Shown here: positions 51,031 to 63,399 of the stretch, in pieces | Layout: each line of letters opens with the position of its first letter | Position numbering within the stretch: the first letter of the stretch is position 1 | Source: Chrysaora quinquecirrha | Taxonomy: Eukaryota; Cnidaria; Scyphozoa; Semaeostomeae; Pelagiidae | Length of the DNA stretch: 64,000 nt | Assembly (NCBI GenBank): GCA_014526335.1 | Contig: JACTAT010000092.1 | Span: forward strand, 294,056 to 358,055 | Direction: 5' to 3' | Translations under genes and position numbers: made by a program | Notes under the pieces: generated by a model | What the model saw: the letters and a program-made list of their open reading frames with translations, nothing else | What the model was told of the DNA's origin: nothing | Database searches by the model: none

Positions 51031-54000
51031 GGACACATTGGACTCAAAACTGGGCAGAGGAAAGCACTGTATTGCAGTTGAGCAGAAAGAGCTAACAATT
51101 TGACCACCATCATGTTGACAGTTAAACGTTTATAGCAAACAGAGAAAGTACATCCCCCTGCTATTCCACAAACATCACCATGAATACGAATTCATCATGT
51201 TAATAAATCGATACCAGTAAGTCAAGTGCAACGGGGGTACTGTCGAATCGAAGACTATCGATTCAATACGATAATGCTTATGTGCACCGGTTATTATTGA
51301 AATTTCACCACTTAGGCCCAACAAGGCATGACACACACAGTCAACAACAACGATCTAGTGTAACGTGAGTAATAAAGGATTTTTTACCCTAGGTTAGACT
51401 CTCCACATGAGTCTCTATTATAGACGCTCTCCTAAATTTTATTTTTCCCTCAAAGAGAGTAATTGTAACTAATATCAAAAACAACATTGAGCCAAGTAGA
51501 GGGGCTTTTCTACTGAGTATAGTTACTGAGCAATTCTAGAAAGCAACAACAACAACATCGATCGAAGTAGTGGGACTTATGTAGTGAGTCTAGCTCTTGG
51601 TATCACAGCTGTAGCCGCTGAGCTTCAGCTTGGGGGAAGCTGTGAAGGAGATGAATAGAAGGGTAGGGAATTGCGTACATAGAGGGCAGTGATGGGATGA
51701 ACTTTACTACTTTAAGTACCCCCCTCCCCCGGAGCCTAGATTTTTAGTAGGAGTGCTAGAAGGACCGGCAAGCAGATGATAGTAACATGACGTGAATACG
51801 ATCTAGTTGAATTATTTTCAATTTTGTTTTGAATATTGTTTACAAATAACGATAAATATTTAAGCAGAAACATAAAGAAGTTAATCTTTTAGTCTTAAGA
51901 AAGATGAGTTCAATTTACGTCACAGTCAGACTAAAGTTTTTCAAAAACTGCTGCAGCTTTCGTTTCAAAAAAGCTCTATGCTCTAGTTTGGAGCTGTTTA
52001 GTTTGGAAGGTGTGTTGTAGCGTGGAGGATACAGAGTAATTTAGAGTAGGGTGGAGGTCGTTCAGTAATGAGGAGAGCTATCTTTTTGAGTCTTTGACAT
52101 GCGGGACACGCGGAATATGGTGTAGGGCTGAGGGCTGGCTGGCTATCTTCGAGCAGTTTGATGGGACATTAAGAACAGTGGACAGAGCTTCGATAAACGA
52201 ACTCAGGTGGCAGCCTTAAGGCCAGGCCCCAGGCTAAACTAAGAGACATGTTTCGCGTGACATTGTCGCGTGTGACAGCCTCCTCGACGTCTCTAAGCTT
52301 AACCACCTCGAGAAGTTTGTAGCGCGGGACAAATCGTAGCGAGAGACCGGTAACTATTTCTGGGAGACAACAGAAACATTTTCGTGTCTCCACGACTCGG
52401 GGGACATGTTGCTCGCTTGTCACTACGAATACACGAATACAATGTCTCCTAGTTTAGCCACAGCCTTACTAAAGCCCCAGCAAGACGTAGACAACATTTG
52501 ACCCAACATCGGCCAACATTCATGTTAGGCGTAATAATGTTGGCAGCGTTTGGTCACGTTGTTTAGTGAACCAACATTATGTTAGGTGATGTTGGCTAAG
52601 TTTGGCAGCCCATTTCAACAAATGTTTGATCCACGTATTCGAAAATTGGCTGAAAATGTTGGCTACGTTTAGCAAACCTGCAAAAAGAAGTTTGACGAAA
52701 TGTTGGGTGTAATGTTGGTGACGTTTGGCCAAGCTTTAACGAATGGCGAAGCAACTTGCTAGACCCCTAAGGGTAGCTTCTACCCTTCACATCTGTTTAG
52801 ATTAATTCAAGCTGCGATCTTTGGTGTATAATTTTGTTGTAAATCGTTACAATTTTGAAAATTTTCTTCCCAAATGGGTGTATACAACTTTTTATAAATA
52901 ATACAAACTTGGTGGAGTAGAATAATGACTTCATCCAGAAAATAAATATTTTATGAACAGTTTCAATATATTATTGATGGAAAGTGATTCGAGAAAATTA
53001 GAAATAGTATAAATTCTATGTAACGATTAAGTGGCACCGAGGTGATGTGTCTAGGGGTGTCTAGAAAGCAACAAAGACATAAGAAATTATATTCTTAAAC
53101 GGTTTACACTCTTTTTATAGCTACGAACAGCTTTGCAAGAGAATTCACCTGGATTTTGACCAAAGTCTAAGGCCATGGCCTAACGATCAAACATTGTTGG
53201 TAAAAATTTTAAATTTGCTTTACAACAAATGTTTGACTGTTTGTGTTTGCCAACGTCCAAAAACATTGCTGTCCAACATTTTGGAGCAACGAAGTCGTTG
53301 CTAATTCGCAAGTACGAGCCTTGTTGCTACGAAATGTCGCGAGGTGCAGACAAGTTGCAAGTTGTTGAAGTTTGAGAATAACAAAAGGACAAACAACGTT
53401 TAATTTTTGGGTAGGACATTAGGCCGGCCTTAAGAACAGCTAACGAAATTTGAGGAGACTTGCAGAAGCATTTAGTCATTTAGTTTTCATCCACACAGAA
53501 CTCCGAGATCTTTAGGCCAATGTTAACAAGCGCGGTGTTGGAATAAGAGGGGAGTGGAATAAGAGTAAGAGCAATGCGCTGGAAAAGGTCAAAAGTAAGC
53601 AAGGAAAAACTATTTGAGACTCATGTGTGTGACTACCTATAATGAATGCTAATGTCATGACTCAATAGGTTTCATTTTAATTTCATACATTCCCAAATTT
53701 CCAAACGATCAGCGCTGTCTTACTCCAAGCTTTTAATACTTGAAATATTGAACAAAGCAATATATGTACTTACAAAGGCGTCAGTTAAAAAGGAATTTCG
53801 GTAGCTGCTCTTCTGTCCAAAGTTCCACGATTTCGAGATTCCACACGGTTCCAGGATTCCACACGGTATGCCTAACTGGCTGATTATAGCTATCAACGTT
53901 TTCTCTGAAGTCCTCTTTATTGTTCAGTTTTACCCTTTGATCACAAGTTAGTTAAAGCCATTGCAGGAATTACTACCATAAGAACAGGGTGTTAAGTAGA

Positions 54001-54396
54001 TACCTAGGGAAAAAATTTTAGAATGGTAAGATTTAGAATACTTGAGGGCAAATGTAGGTCTTAGCCTCTTGTTAGGCCATATTCAAAGCCCTGGCTAGCT
54101 CATAGAGGTTTCTCATGTGCAAAGTAAAGAAAAGAAAAGTTGTCGTTTTTAAGTCTATTTAGTAGCCTAGGGCTCTTAGTAGCCTAGGGCTCTTAGCAGC
54201 CTAGGGCTACTTAGTCGACTTTACACTTTACCCCTGGTCTTTATAGCATATAGCAGGGTGCAAACACACACGGCGCTCATAACTACCGACAAGGTATCCA
54301 TTTATACACCTGGGTAGAGAGAGGCACATTTGTGTTAACAACTTGCCCAAGATTTTTGTCTATGCAACGCAAGTGGTAAGACCTTGGCTACCCTAC
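51031..54396. other. No gene seen; M2-type repeat debris
   Basis: 52480-52740 has many 'ccaacatt' and 'aatgttgg' words, and 53165-53290 has 'ggcctaacgatcaaacattgttgg', both related to MITE M2. 54160-54215 has a threefold 'agtagcctagggctctt'. The ORF at 52169-52423 looks like repeat sequence. The C-terminal exons of the HTATSF1-like gene should lie here but were not recognised. Confidence 0.4.
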
Positions 54397-55598
54397 CTCT
54401 TGTTGTTCCTTCTTTGCGTTCTCTTCATCATCTCCATGAGCAAGAAACTCTTCCCATTCTGTCAGCCTCTTTTTCCGGTCTTCGTCAGTTTCAACGACCT
54501 GGTAATTAGTCTTCCCATCATACAGTTCGGCAGTGATTTTCGAGCCAGCATACCAACGGCCATTTAGAGCCTATGAAATAGATTTTGTTGAAGATTTTCC
54601 GTAATAAAAAGTAGCCTTGTTTAGAAAGATTAGTTTAAAAAAAAAACGGGATTGATGGAAAAACAAAAACAAACAACTTTACGAACCAAGACTTGTCCCA
54701 AAAAGTTGATGTTCAGTTTGTTTTTAATAGTGGAAACAAATAGTGAAACAAATTTTTCAGACGTGTCATGTCCCAATAGATGGCAGTCAAACCCCAGACT
54801 GCATGATCAGATAGTAAACGACAATTACCACTGACTAAAAGGGCCAACGAAATCGTTGAGGAACTCTTCAAGTCACAACCCAAGGCTCTTCTACTGTTTG
54901 GCTTTGTGTTTCGCCTAGTTTGAGCTTTCTTCAGTACAATGTCTATGTATATTTTTCATGAAAGGCAAACACTAGGATAGATTTTGCCACAAGTGGCGTG
55001 CCGCAAGATGGGACTTCAACCCAAGACTGCATGAACAGATCAGAAAGCCAACGACAATGCCAGATAGCTAAAGAGCCCAACGAAATCGTTGAGTAACTCC
55101 AACACATCCCAAGTCTGTCTTGCCTATTGTGTTTATTTAGGATTTTCGAAAGGACTTCGGGGAATAATTTCCTTAGTTACGTATTATACACAGCTGCAGA
55201 CGTTGATTTCGTAACTAAGGAAATTATTCCCAGAATTCCCTTCGAAAAACCTTAAGAAAACCCATCACAAGGTGATTGACAGAAACAAAAACCGCCATCT
55301 TTGCATAAAACCTCTATTCCACAGAGCTAAAGAGCCCAACGAAATCGTCGAGTAACTCCAACACATCCCAAGTCTGTTACTTTAAGAATTTGGCAGATTA
55401 TTCGCCATCAAACATACCCAACAGTAAAGTTCTTATTACATATTAGAGCTGTCTGTAGATTTAAAAAATCTTTCAAGCTTATTAAGGCTGAAAAGAAAAT
55501 AAAAGCAGATAATGAAAATTTGCTGAACATACGGCAACACATTCGTCTGACATTTCTGCTTCTTTGAATAAAATTGAACAAACTCCTTCTGGATTGCG
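54397..55598 (-). CDS. HTATSF1-like splicing factor, two exons (partial)
   Basis: Exon 55598-55533 encodes RNPEGVCSILFKEAEMSDEC, the RNP1-like strand of an RRM. Exon 54570-54397 continues in phase 0 with ALNGRWYAGSKITAELYDGK, then TNYQVVETDEDRKKRLTEWE and an acidic end. The order 'LNGRWF.GR.ITA..(Y/W)DG.T.YQVEET...R...WE.FL' is characteristic of HTATSF1 (Tat-SF1), a U2 snRNP-associated nuclear factor. The R-W-Y here sits at the R-x-F loop of its U2AF-homology motif. Both exons have AG/GT borders. Exons for RRM1 and the first half of RRM2 are not visible; they may lie in the 56.0-kb gap. FAM136A follows upstream on the same strand only 1.6 kb away, leaving little room for them. Confidence 0.78.
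54745..55378. mobile_element. SINE family 2 fragments
   Basis: Three pieces share 'aacgaaatcgt.gagtaactc' and 'caagtctgt' or 'cacaacccaaggctc' (54840-54890, 55078-55120, 55325-55378). Between them lies 'gcatgaacagatcagaaagccaacgacaatgcc', a decayed tRNA-like part. They lie in and next to an HTATSF1-like intron. Confidence 0.55.
55136..55262. mobile_element. Small fold-back element
   Basis: 'aataatttccttagttacg' at about 55165-55185 pairs with 'cgtaactaaggaaattatt' at 55209-55228. Pairing continues outward with 'ttttcgaa.gg' and its inverse. Confidence 0.65.
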
Positions 55599-56000
55599 CT
55601 AAAATAAAAAAGAACTAATTTTCTGCATAGGATTCAGATTTAAAATAAGATTAAAGAATCGAGGAAGATCAATGGTACAAATTTTGGTTCTCTGAGAACA
55701 TAGTAAGCGAAGATAGTTCACCACTGTCAATTAAATGAAGCTCCATTGTTCTGAATTTTTCTAGAACAGCAGTAAGACCCCGCATTTAAGAACAGAGCCG
55801 CAAGGGGCGCGAAGACGACACCTTCCCACTGTGTCTAGGGCTAGGGGCTAGAAAACAAAGTCCGTTTAAACCAAGTTCGTTAGCACTAACTAAAATAACT
55901 ATAATTTGGATATCGGTAGCCTGTTGTTAGAGACAGGGGTGGCTAAATGTATGCAATATATCAGCAGACATTCGTTCCAAAATCAAAGGAATGGGGGTAC

Positions 56001-56500
56001 NNNNNNNNNNNNNNNNNNNNNNNNNNNNNNNNNNNNNNNNNNNNNNNNNNNNNNNNNNNNNNNNNNNNNNNNNNNNNNNNNNNNNNNNNNNNNNNNNNNN
56101 NNNNNNNNNNNNNNNNNNNNNNNNNNNNNNNNNNNNNNNNNNNNNNNNNNNNNNNNNNNNNNNNNNNNNNNNNNNNNNNNNNNNNNNNNNNNNNNNNNNN
56201 NNNNNNNNNNNNNNNNNNNNNNNNNNNNNNNNNNNNNNNNNNNNNNNNNNNNNNNNNNNNNNNNNNNNNNNNNNNNNNNNNNNNNNNNNNNNNNNNNNNN
56301 NNNNNNNNNNNNNNNNNNNNNNNNNNNNNNNNNNNNNNNNNNNNNNNNNNNNNNNNNNNNNNNNNNNNNNNNNNNNNNNNNNNNNNNNNNNNNNNNNNNN
56401 NNNNNNNNNNNNNNNNNNNNNNNNNNNNNNNNNNNNNNNNNNNNNNNNNNNNNNNNNNNNNNNNNNNNNNNNNNNNNNNNNNNNNNNNNNNNNNNNNNNN
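56001..56500. other. Assembly gap (500 N)
   Basis: Exactly 500 unknown bases. It may hide upstream exons of the HTATSF1-like gene. ORFs through it are artefacts. Confidence 0.98.
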
Positions 56501-56589
56501 TACGGTCACACGGTTGTTGAGGGGAGGAAGGTCTATTAGAACAAAGGAATATCTTTTGCCACACCCACACGCCCCTGTTTTCCATTGTT

Positions 56590-56768
56590 AAGGTGAAAGG
56601 TGAAATGGTGTTTTAGCGCCAGTCGCTAGGATCTCAGTAGTAGGTTAACTAATCGAGACCTTGACCCTGGCTGTGACGCTACCGTGGCTGGGCCCGAACC
56701 CTGACCACACTGAGCTCCTGACACCATGATTCAGCTGGATTAAACCACAACGCTACAGCACCTTCAAG
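56590..56768 (-). mobile_element. tRNA-derived SINE family 1, copy 5
   Basis: Near full-length: 'gtgaaatggtgttttagcgc', 'ctaggatctcagtagtaggt', then 'acgctaccgtggctgggcccgaaccctgac', a B box with one change from copy 41688-41870, and 'acgctacagcacctt'. Confidence 0.78.
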
Positions 56769-57175
56769 TGTTAAGTGAGGATGGTTTTTAGCCACTGGTA
56801 TTTCTAACTGGAGGAAGGTTTCACAATTTTCTGGCCTCTGGTGTTTTGACCATCAATCAGCTTACGGAATACAACTTGATGACAAATTAGTTAAGAGGCG
56901 AGAAAACGCTTCAATAAAATGAAAACCTTTTCTTGCCAAGTAATCAAAAGAAATCACTGCAATCTTTGTTATCTGGTTAATGCTGTCCTATGGCAGAATC
57001 ACTCTTAAGCATGGGTTGTTGTTTGGTATTGTAGCATTGTTCTTATTTGCCCAATTGTTGCATTGATAATAAACATCTGTTTTTGAAATTTGCTATATAT
57101 CATCAGATAAATTCTACATTATTAAAAACATCAGTTGGAGCATGATAAGTAAGAGATAAATAAACCTACGGATGG

Positions 57176-58870
57176 TTAATTTATGTCATTAAAACCCTTG
57201 TTTTGATTATTTGAAAATTTTGCTAACAGTTCATTGATCCTATTCATGATCTTTGGTACAAGATCCACATGATTATTACAACATTTTACGACACAAGTGT
57301 CTAATTGCTGTTGAAGTGATGTAACTTCTGCATGTGTTGTGCTTGAATCTACCTTATCTTGTACCTCATCTTGGCATTGCCTGGCACAACGGCCAAGACG
57401 ATCCTGCAACAGATAAAGTTTTCTTTGTAAATTGCTGCATGGTAGTCAAAAGCCTGCACTAATAAATAATCAAAATACACCAGGGTGTGGATTTTCAAGA
57501 ACCTTGGGCCAGAGCCTTTGGTTGATAATGAATTACGCATTCTTATAAGCAGGTATTTTCTTTGTTTAACAAAAAAAGATACTTGTCTTGAATTCTGTAC
57601 CAGACAGGGCTTTCAGTCACACAATATATAATAACTCAGTCTGGTATAAGATGTTCCAATAATCGTCTTGAAAATCATTGTGCTCCAGAGTTGATATGAA
57701 CATCGAGACAGTACATTGTGGCACAGTATAATAACCCCAATCATATATATCAAAAACCTCATTTCCTATAATAACTACAAGGCAAAATCTCAAGATGGCA
57801 TGAAAATCAGAATAGGGTAACATCATTCCTGCATAGTGCTTCTGGAGCTTTATGGTTTTGCCTCTATTCCCCCTGTCACTACCACTGTTTGCTGTTTAAC
57901 TCAAACAGCAAGTGCCAGCTATGACTCGGCAAAAACCTCCCCTGGTCACTTAGGTGTGCTACAAATGATATGTCACCTGGAAATTATTTAGTTCCTTTCC
58001 AATGAATTCTTGAACTTGCTGTGCAGGGCCAAAGCAACTTTGGACACATTGCTCTAACTGCGCTTTGCCAGATATTTTGTTGTCATAACATCTTGCAGCA
58101 CACATGTGAGACTCAGCCTTAAAAATAAGTCAAGTGTTAGAGGCAGGGCCGTCAAGAGCTGTTGTCCAAATTGAACCTTGTAGAAACTCTTGGTGTGGGT
58201 TTCCACGCTGGGAGAGCAAGCTTAGGAAAAATGGAAGTTGAGCAGATGGCTATCGCAGCCCAGTCTCCAGAATGTGGTACGTGCATGCTTCAGATAAACA
58301 ATAGAACAATAGAAAAGAACAATTGATTCTCTGAATGCAACAGATCTCATCGAGATCTGCCATACTCTCCAGACTGGAGCACAGCCAGCCTGAAAACTTT
58401 GTTTGGCACACAATTTTGGTAAAACAAAAGAAGACAATACCTCTGTTGTTTGGGAAACAATTAATCCAGGCAGGCCATCCTCCAGGGCCCCCCAGCACAG
58501 CAGGGCCCAGGATTCTAAGGTTGGTCAATTATTCCACCTGAAACCTGTTTTCTATTTAAGACCAGAATTGTTTAAAAAGGACCTTGAACCGACTTGGTTT
58601 AATTTAATTAGCCAACAGCCCAAAAAACGAAATGCAACACTCTCTTGGGCTTGGGCCTTTAGGCCCACACCCAGTCATGAAAAATTACAAGATTTAGAAG
58701 CTAAATGGCAGCTTTTTAAGCTGCAAACAGACAAAACTGTCAGTTGAAAAAAGGTGCTGGCTTTTTTAATAAAAATACGTTACCAATAGTGGTCTCAGCC
58801 TGTCCTTTTCGACATCATTCAGCATATTTTCCACAGCTTGCTGCACTCTTCCTTGTGCTTCGGTCGCCAT
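57176..58870 (-). CDS. FAM136A: FAM136A homologue, complete, three exons
   Basis: Exons 58870-58784, 58117-57977 and 57403-57176, all phase 0 with AG/GT borders, give a 151-residue protein (the human one is 138). It starts MATEAQGRVQQAVENMLNDV and ends in a helix-rich, polar tail. Four paired cysteine motifs are visible: CAARC, CVQSC, CARQC and CVVKC, the twin CX3C layout of the FAM136A family. The domain order (helix, CxxxC pairs, DRLGRC..QC.D, QLDTCV.KC...H..L.P) matches throughout. FAM136A proteins are small mitochondrial proteins of unclear function. The start ATG is the only one in frame before the conserved helix. It lies head-to-head with the SSUH2-like gene, 1.4 kb between start codons. 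Confidence 0.92.
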
Positions 58871-60271
58871 TGCTATTTTTTCTGTTCCTCACACTCAAGG
58901 AATTCATTCAATACTGCACAACAACAACAACAATAAAAACTGCAATGTCATCACATTCTTTTTGAAACCACATAATCTTTTCATGCTGCGTTTAGTGCGT
59001 CCCGCTTCTGCCCTCTTGAGTCTTTGGTTTCGTCTTGACTTGCTGCTGCTCGTGGAAATTTTGATGGTAATTTAGATTTTAGGTAAGTAAATTGTATTAG
59101 GAAAGCTTTATTCGTTTTGCTGAGGGGAGCTAGCAAAAGCAATCTGCATCCCCTCCGCCCTCCCCCCCCCAGAAAGGCGAGCATGCATGGTCCTTGTTTT
59201 CCAAAGACCAAAGGTACCAGGACTAGGGAGGTATTGTGCATTTGTTTGCAAAGCAAGCACTTGAAGAATTCCTAGATCCTAGCTTATGGATGCATTTATA
59301 ACATACCCCAGAAATGATGATATGTTACTTAAGGACCCCAGAAATGAAATAAGTGGGGAGTTGGAATAAGCAGAGGGGCTCTTTCAGGCCTCGCCAGGAA
59401 GATTTTAGTAGGTGGGCGGTAATCGCTCGCCTCAAAAAATTCAGGCGGGCGGTTTTTTGTCTTCCTTTAGAGGCTGTTAAAGGGTATATAATACAGTACT
59501 AAAAATACAGTACTAAACAGAAGAAAACAAAGTTTTTAACGAGAAAAACACTTATTTAGACTAATTGAAACCAATTATGAAATTCCGAACAAAAAAAAAT
59601 AAAAGAATCTTTATGATGATGATGCTTATTAAATGATGATATAATGTATCTTTATATATATATATATATGATATATCTTTATTTAATGATGCTTATCATC
59701 ATTAAAAAGTCGTCAACAGAACTAAAAACAGGAAAGGTCCAAGGTGACAAGGAGATTAGTCTATTTAAAGATTAATGCCAGAGATTTCCTGTCTGTCTGG
59801 TGCAGTTTCCAATGAAGAAAGAAAAGCAAAGGCGGGCGGATTGTTTGGTTATTTGATATGGAGGGGAGAGATGACAGCTCACCTGGAGCATTCGAGGGGA
59901 GTGACGAGGCGGGCGCGGGCGATCGCCCGCCTTAAAAGGCGAGGCCTGCTCTTTTTATATTTTGATTACAGTGAGGTAAGTTTATAGGGACCCTAGAGTA
60001 GTGTGTATCTGCACATTGGCACAGGCCACAGGTCAAGAAGTCCAACTTTCCAGACAGAGCATGAGAGAAATGCAAAATGTAGGTCGGAGAAAAAGTCGGA
60101 CAATTAGAACTGTTCTGAGAAGTCCTACTTTTTAATCTGGCCCATTAGTACATATTCGTTTGCTATCATGAACCAAATTAAAGTCTCAATTTACCTAGGA
60201 GATATCAAAATTTTCAGAATGAAATAAAGAAATATTAATCCAATTTTTTATTGAAGGAAAACATCAACAAT
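58871..60271. other. Divergent intergenic region between FAM136A and SSUH2-like gene
   Basis: Contains an (AAC)n run at 58918-58935, a poly-C/G-poor stretch near 59160, (AT)n at 59653-59670 and 'ggcgggcggt' / 'cgggcgatcgcccgcc' palindromic text around 59380-59450 and 59830-59940. Probably holds both promoters; no TATA box was identified. Confidence 0.5.
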
Positions 60272-63200
60272 ATGAATCAAGGTTATAACCAAGGAGGTCC
60301 CCCAATGAGCCCAGGAGGTTACCCTGGTGCAGGATACCCTGCTAATCAAGGATTTCAACCACAACAAGCACCTGGTTATCAACCCCCAGGCCAACACATG
60401 CCATCAGCTGCAGGTGGTTATCCCCCTTCAGGTAATTAGTCTATGACTTGTTATTTGTTATTTAACATTTTTGGCATAACATTTTTCTGGAAGATGGCAG
60501 AATGTGAGTAAAGGAATCCTCTAGCTATGCAGTGACTGGGATTGCAGTTTCTTAGAGAGAGACAGGTTGTTGCACACAGAGAGGATTTCCTTACCCCAGA
60601 TGTGTGCCATCTTCCAGGAATGTTTCATGCTGATTCCACCCTCCTTGCCCCTAACTGCTTTGGGCGTCCCTGACTTTGATATCCTCAGGAGCAAATGGCT
60701 GCTTCCAGTGATACCCAAAACAGTTTGGGGTAAAGGAGGGCAGATTCAGAACCGTGACAACTTAATGATTTATAAAAATTTTCGTTTGGCAAAGGAGTGA
60801 GTTGCCCCACAGCCCCCCCCCCTTTCTGCATTCCTGCCTTCTCCAAGGCTAACAGTATTACAGGTATTAAAAGAACTATTGCCTGTGTTTGAATTTGTAT
60901 TTTCTGTGACAGGAGATCCAAATCTTGGACAGGCAATGCCAAGTGCTCCTTCATTTGATAAGATTTCTGGATATGAAAATGCAAGTGGTTTCAATGGAGG
61001 TATGTTGATTTGTTTTTGAAGCATACATATTTGTTTGAGTTTTTCATGTGAACTTTCTCTGTATGCCATAGCTACTTTATTTCTTCCAATTTCCATGGAA
61101 AAACTTGGTCTGAAATGGATGATTGATTTGTGATTTTAACAGTTGCTGCTGGGCCTCCACCTGCATACCAGCCTGCTGATCAACCAACTGAAAGACCAGT
61201 TGAGCATTTTGACAAGTAAGACAGTTTTCTTTTTAGAATGTACAATTGCCAGAGCAATGACTCAGACATACACAAATTATGCAACTGATTATGAAAAAGA
61301 TAAATGTCTAATGCTTAAGCTTACTCTAACGCTAATTCGTCCAAACACTTAACCTTGCAGAAAGCTAACACTAGCTTACTCTATATGAAATCTAATGCTA
61401 AACCTAACGGTAATATTAAAGCTGAAGCCAATTATAATACTAACCCTAACGCTAAATCTAACTAAAAGCCAACACCAATTGACGCTAAAAGAACTCTAAT
61501 GATTATCCGGATGCTTATCCTAATGGTAGTAATAACGTTAAAGCCAATTCTTATGCTTCCCTAACGTTAATTGGAATGCGAACTCTAATGCTAACCCTAA
61601 AAGTTATTGTAACGCTAAAGCGAATTCTAATGCTAACCTCAACGCTAAAGCTAACTGAAAGGCTAACACTAAGTAACGCTAAACCAACTCTAATGCTTAT
61701 CTTAATGGTAATAATAACGTTAAAGCAAATTCTTATGCTTCCCTAACGCTAATATGAATGCTAACTCTAATGCTAACCCTAAAAGTTATTGTAACGTTGA
61801 AGCAAATTTTAATGCTAACCCTAACGCTGAAGATAACTGAATGCTAACACTAATTAACGTTTAACTCTAATGCTTATCCTAAAGGTAATGATAACGCTAA
61901 AGCCAATTCTTATGCTTCCCTAACGTTAATTGGAATGCTAACTCTAATGCCAACCCTAACAGTTATTCTAACGCTAAAGCGAATTCGAATGCTAACCCTA
62001 ACGCTAAAGCTAACTGAAAGGCTGACACTAATTAACGCTAAACGAACTCTAATGCTTATCCTAAAGGTAATGATATCGCTAAAGCCAATCCTAATGCTTT
62101 TCTTAACGCTAATTGAAATGCTAACTCTAATGCTAACCCTAACAGTGACTCTAACGCTAAAGCAAATTCTAATACTAACCCTAACGCTAAAGCTAACTGA
62201 AAAGCTAACACTAATTAACGTTAAACGAACTCTAATGCTAACCCTAAAGGTAATGATAGCACTAACGCAAATTCTAATGCTAACCCTAATGCTAAAGCTA
62301 ACTGAAAAGCTAACACTAATTAACGCTAAAACGAACTCTAATGCTAACCCTAAAGGTAATAATAACGCTTAAGCCTAACCCCATTGCTAAAGCTAGCAAT
62401 AATGCTAAAAGTAACTAATGCTGACTCTGAGACTATTGCCAAACGATCAAACAGTGTTGGTCAAACATTTGAGATTTGCTATGCATGCATTTTATGCTTG
62501 TGTCAGGCGAAAAGTATTCGACAAGCAATGCTTTATGATGTGGCCAAAAATTCATACATATTTTTCAACAAGAAAATCAAAATGTTTACAAACAATGTTT
62601 AATGTTTTGACCTTATGCTAAATATAACTCAAGTGCTAACTCAAAGGCCTTTTCAACAGAGTAAATATATTCGGACTTATTAAGGCTGTTTCTGACACTG
62701 TATTAGACATGATAGTCACCACTTATCATGACAAGCCTTTGATATTTAGTTGGGCAACGTTTCGGGAGAGATCCGTCTCCCATCATCGGGCAATGAGAAA
62801 TGTGGTTTCTTGCCTATTTATTGCAAAGGTCGGATCGAATAGGCAAGAAACCACATTTCTCATTGCCCGATGATGGGAGACGGATCTCTCCCGAAACGTT
62901 GCCCAACTAAATATCAAAGTTTTGTCATGATAAGTGGTGACTATCATGTCTAATACAGTGTCAAAGGCCCTTGCCAAACTATCAAACATTGTTTTCAATT
63001 TTCAACCATTTCAAACTTGTTTGTAAACGCCAAACACAATGTTGTTTCACCGTTCGGCTACATGACAAATCATTGCTTATCAAACATATTTTGCTTGATG
63101 CATGCACAAAATGCTTTTGAAGATTTTAAAATCCGTTTTGCTTGTCAAAGCAGGACTCAATGAAATCGTCTAGCAACTCTCCAAGTCACACAGCCCAAGG

Positions 63201-63399
63201 TTATCCTCCCGTTTAAGAGGTTTTTGTTCATATATCTATAGATCTATTTAAGTATACGTCTTTCTTTAGAGCTGCAGCTATTTCTGATGATCAGGCCAAA
63301 GAAGCATTACAACTTTTCGTAGCTGAAAACTGTTGCTATGGCAAGAGTCCTGCGCATGACATGGTTATCAAAGACATGAAGGCGTCTAGTGCTTTCCAT
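60272..63399 (+). CDS. SSUH2: SSUH2-like protein, N-terminal four exons (continues beyond window)
   Basis: Exons 60272-60431, 60913-60999, 61143-61215 and 63270-63399 splice in matching phases (1, 1, 2, 0). The first three encode a Pro/Gly/Gln/Tyr-rich disordered segment (GGYPGAGYPANQGFQPQQAP, then GPPPAYQPADQP). The fourth reads ISDDQAKEALQLFVAENCCY, then GKSPAHDMVIKD, matching the conserved start of SSUH2 homologues (pattern 'ae.A..al..f.a..CCygk.pa.d'). The rest, including the cysteine-rich DnaJ-like zinc region of the family, lies beyond 64000. The biochemical role of SSUH2 is poorly known. A Met at 60272 was chosen as the first ATG; an acceptor-like AG just upstream suggests a 5' UTR exon further left. 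Confidence 0.82.
60470..60640. mobile_element. MITE family M1, short copy in SSUH2-like intron 1
   Basis: 'catttttctggaagatggca' with its inverse 'tgccatcttccaggaatg', and 'taaaggaatcctct' with 'agaggatttcctta', surround a short centre. Internally deleted relative of 4879-5370. Confidence 0.65.
61320..62410. repeat. CTAAYG-based satellite with ~180-bp higher-order period
   Basis: Six-base words (ctaatg, ctaacg, ctaacc, gctaaa) fill 1.1 kb. 'aactctaatg' recurs at 61492, 61686, 61863, 62045, 62228 and 62334, i.e. mostly every 177-194 bases, so hexamers are grouped in a longer repeat. It lies in the SSUH2-like intron 61216-63269. The ORF at 61935-62372 is a translation of the array. Confidence 0.88.
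62436..62620 (+). mobile_element. Degenerate MITE M2 relative
   Basis: 'ttgccaaacgatcaaacagtgttggtcaaacattt' matches the M2 terminus; the other end is lost. A second such block lies at 62965-63170, on the far side of the hairpin. Confidence 0.5.
62693..62963. repeat. 126-bp-arm near-perfect hairpin
   Basis: 62693-62818 and 62838-62963 are inverted copies with two mismatches around a 19-base loop. A diverged single arm occurs at 44500-44590. Confidence 0.92.

Noticed and set aside
52169..52423. 84-codon minus-strand ORF with several cysteines
   Set aside because: No homology recognised and it lies in repeat-like sequence; no splice or initiation context.
55906..56591. Five ORFs of about 200 codons across 56001-56500
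   Set aside because: Same artefact of the N gap.
61935..62372. 145-codon Leu/Thr-rich ORF
   Set aside because: Translation of the CTAAYG satellite.
61320..62410. Internal telomere (CTAACCC)n
   Set aside because: True CTAACCCTAA words are rare and scattered among other hexamers, and the array has a ~180-bp period; not a telomeric array.
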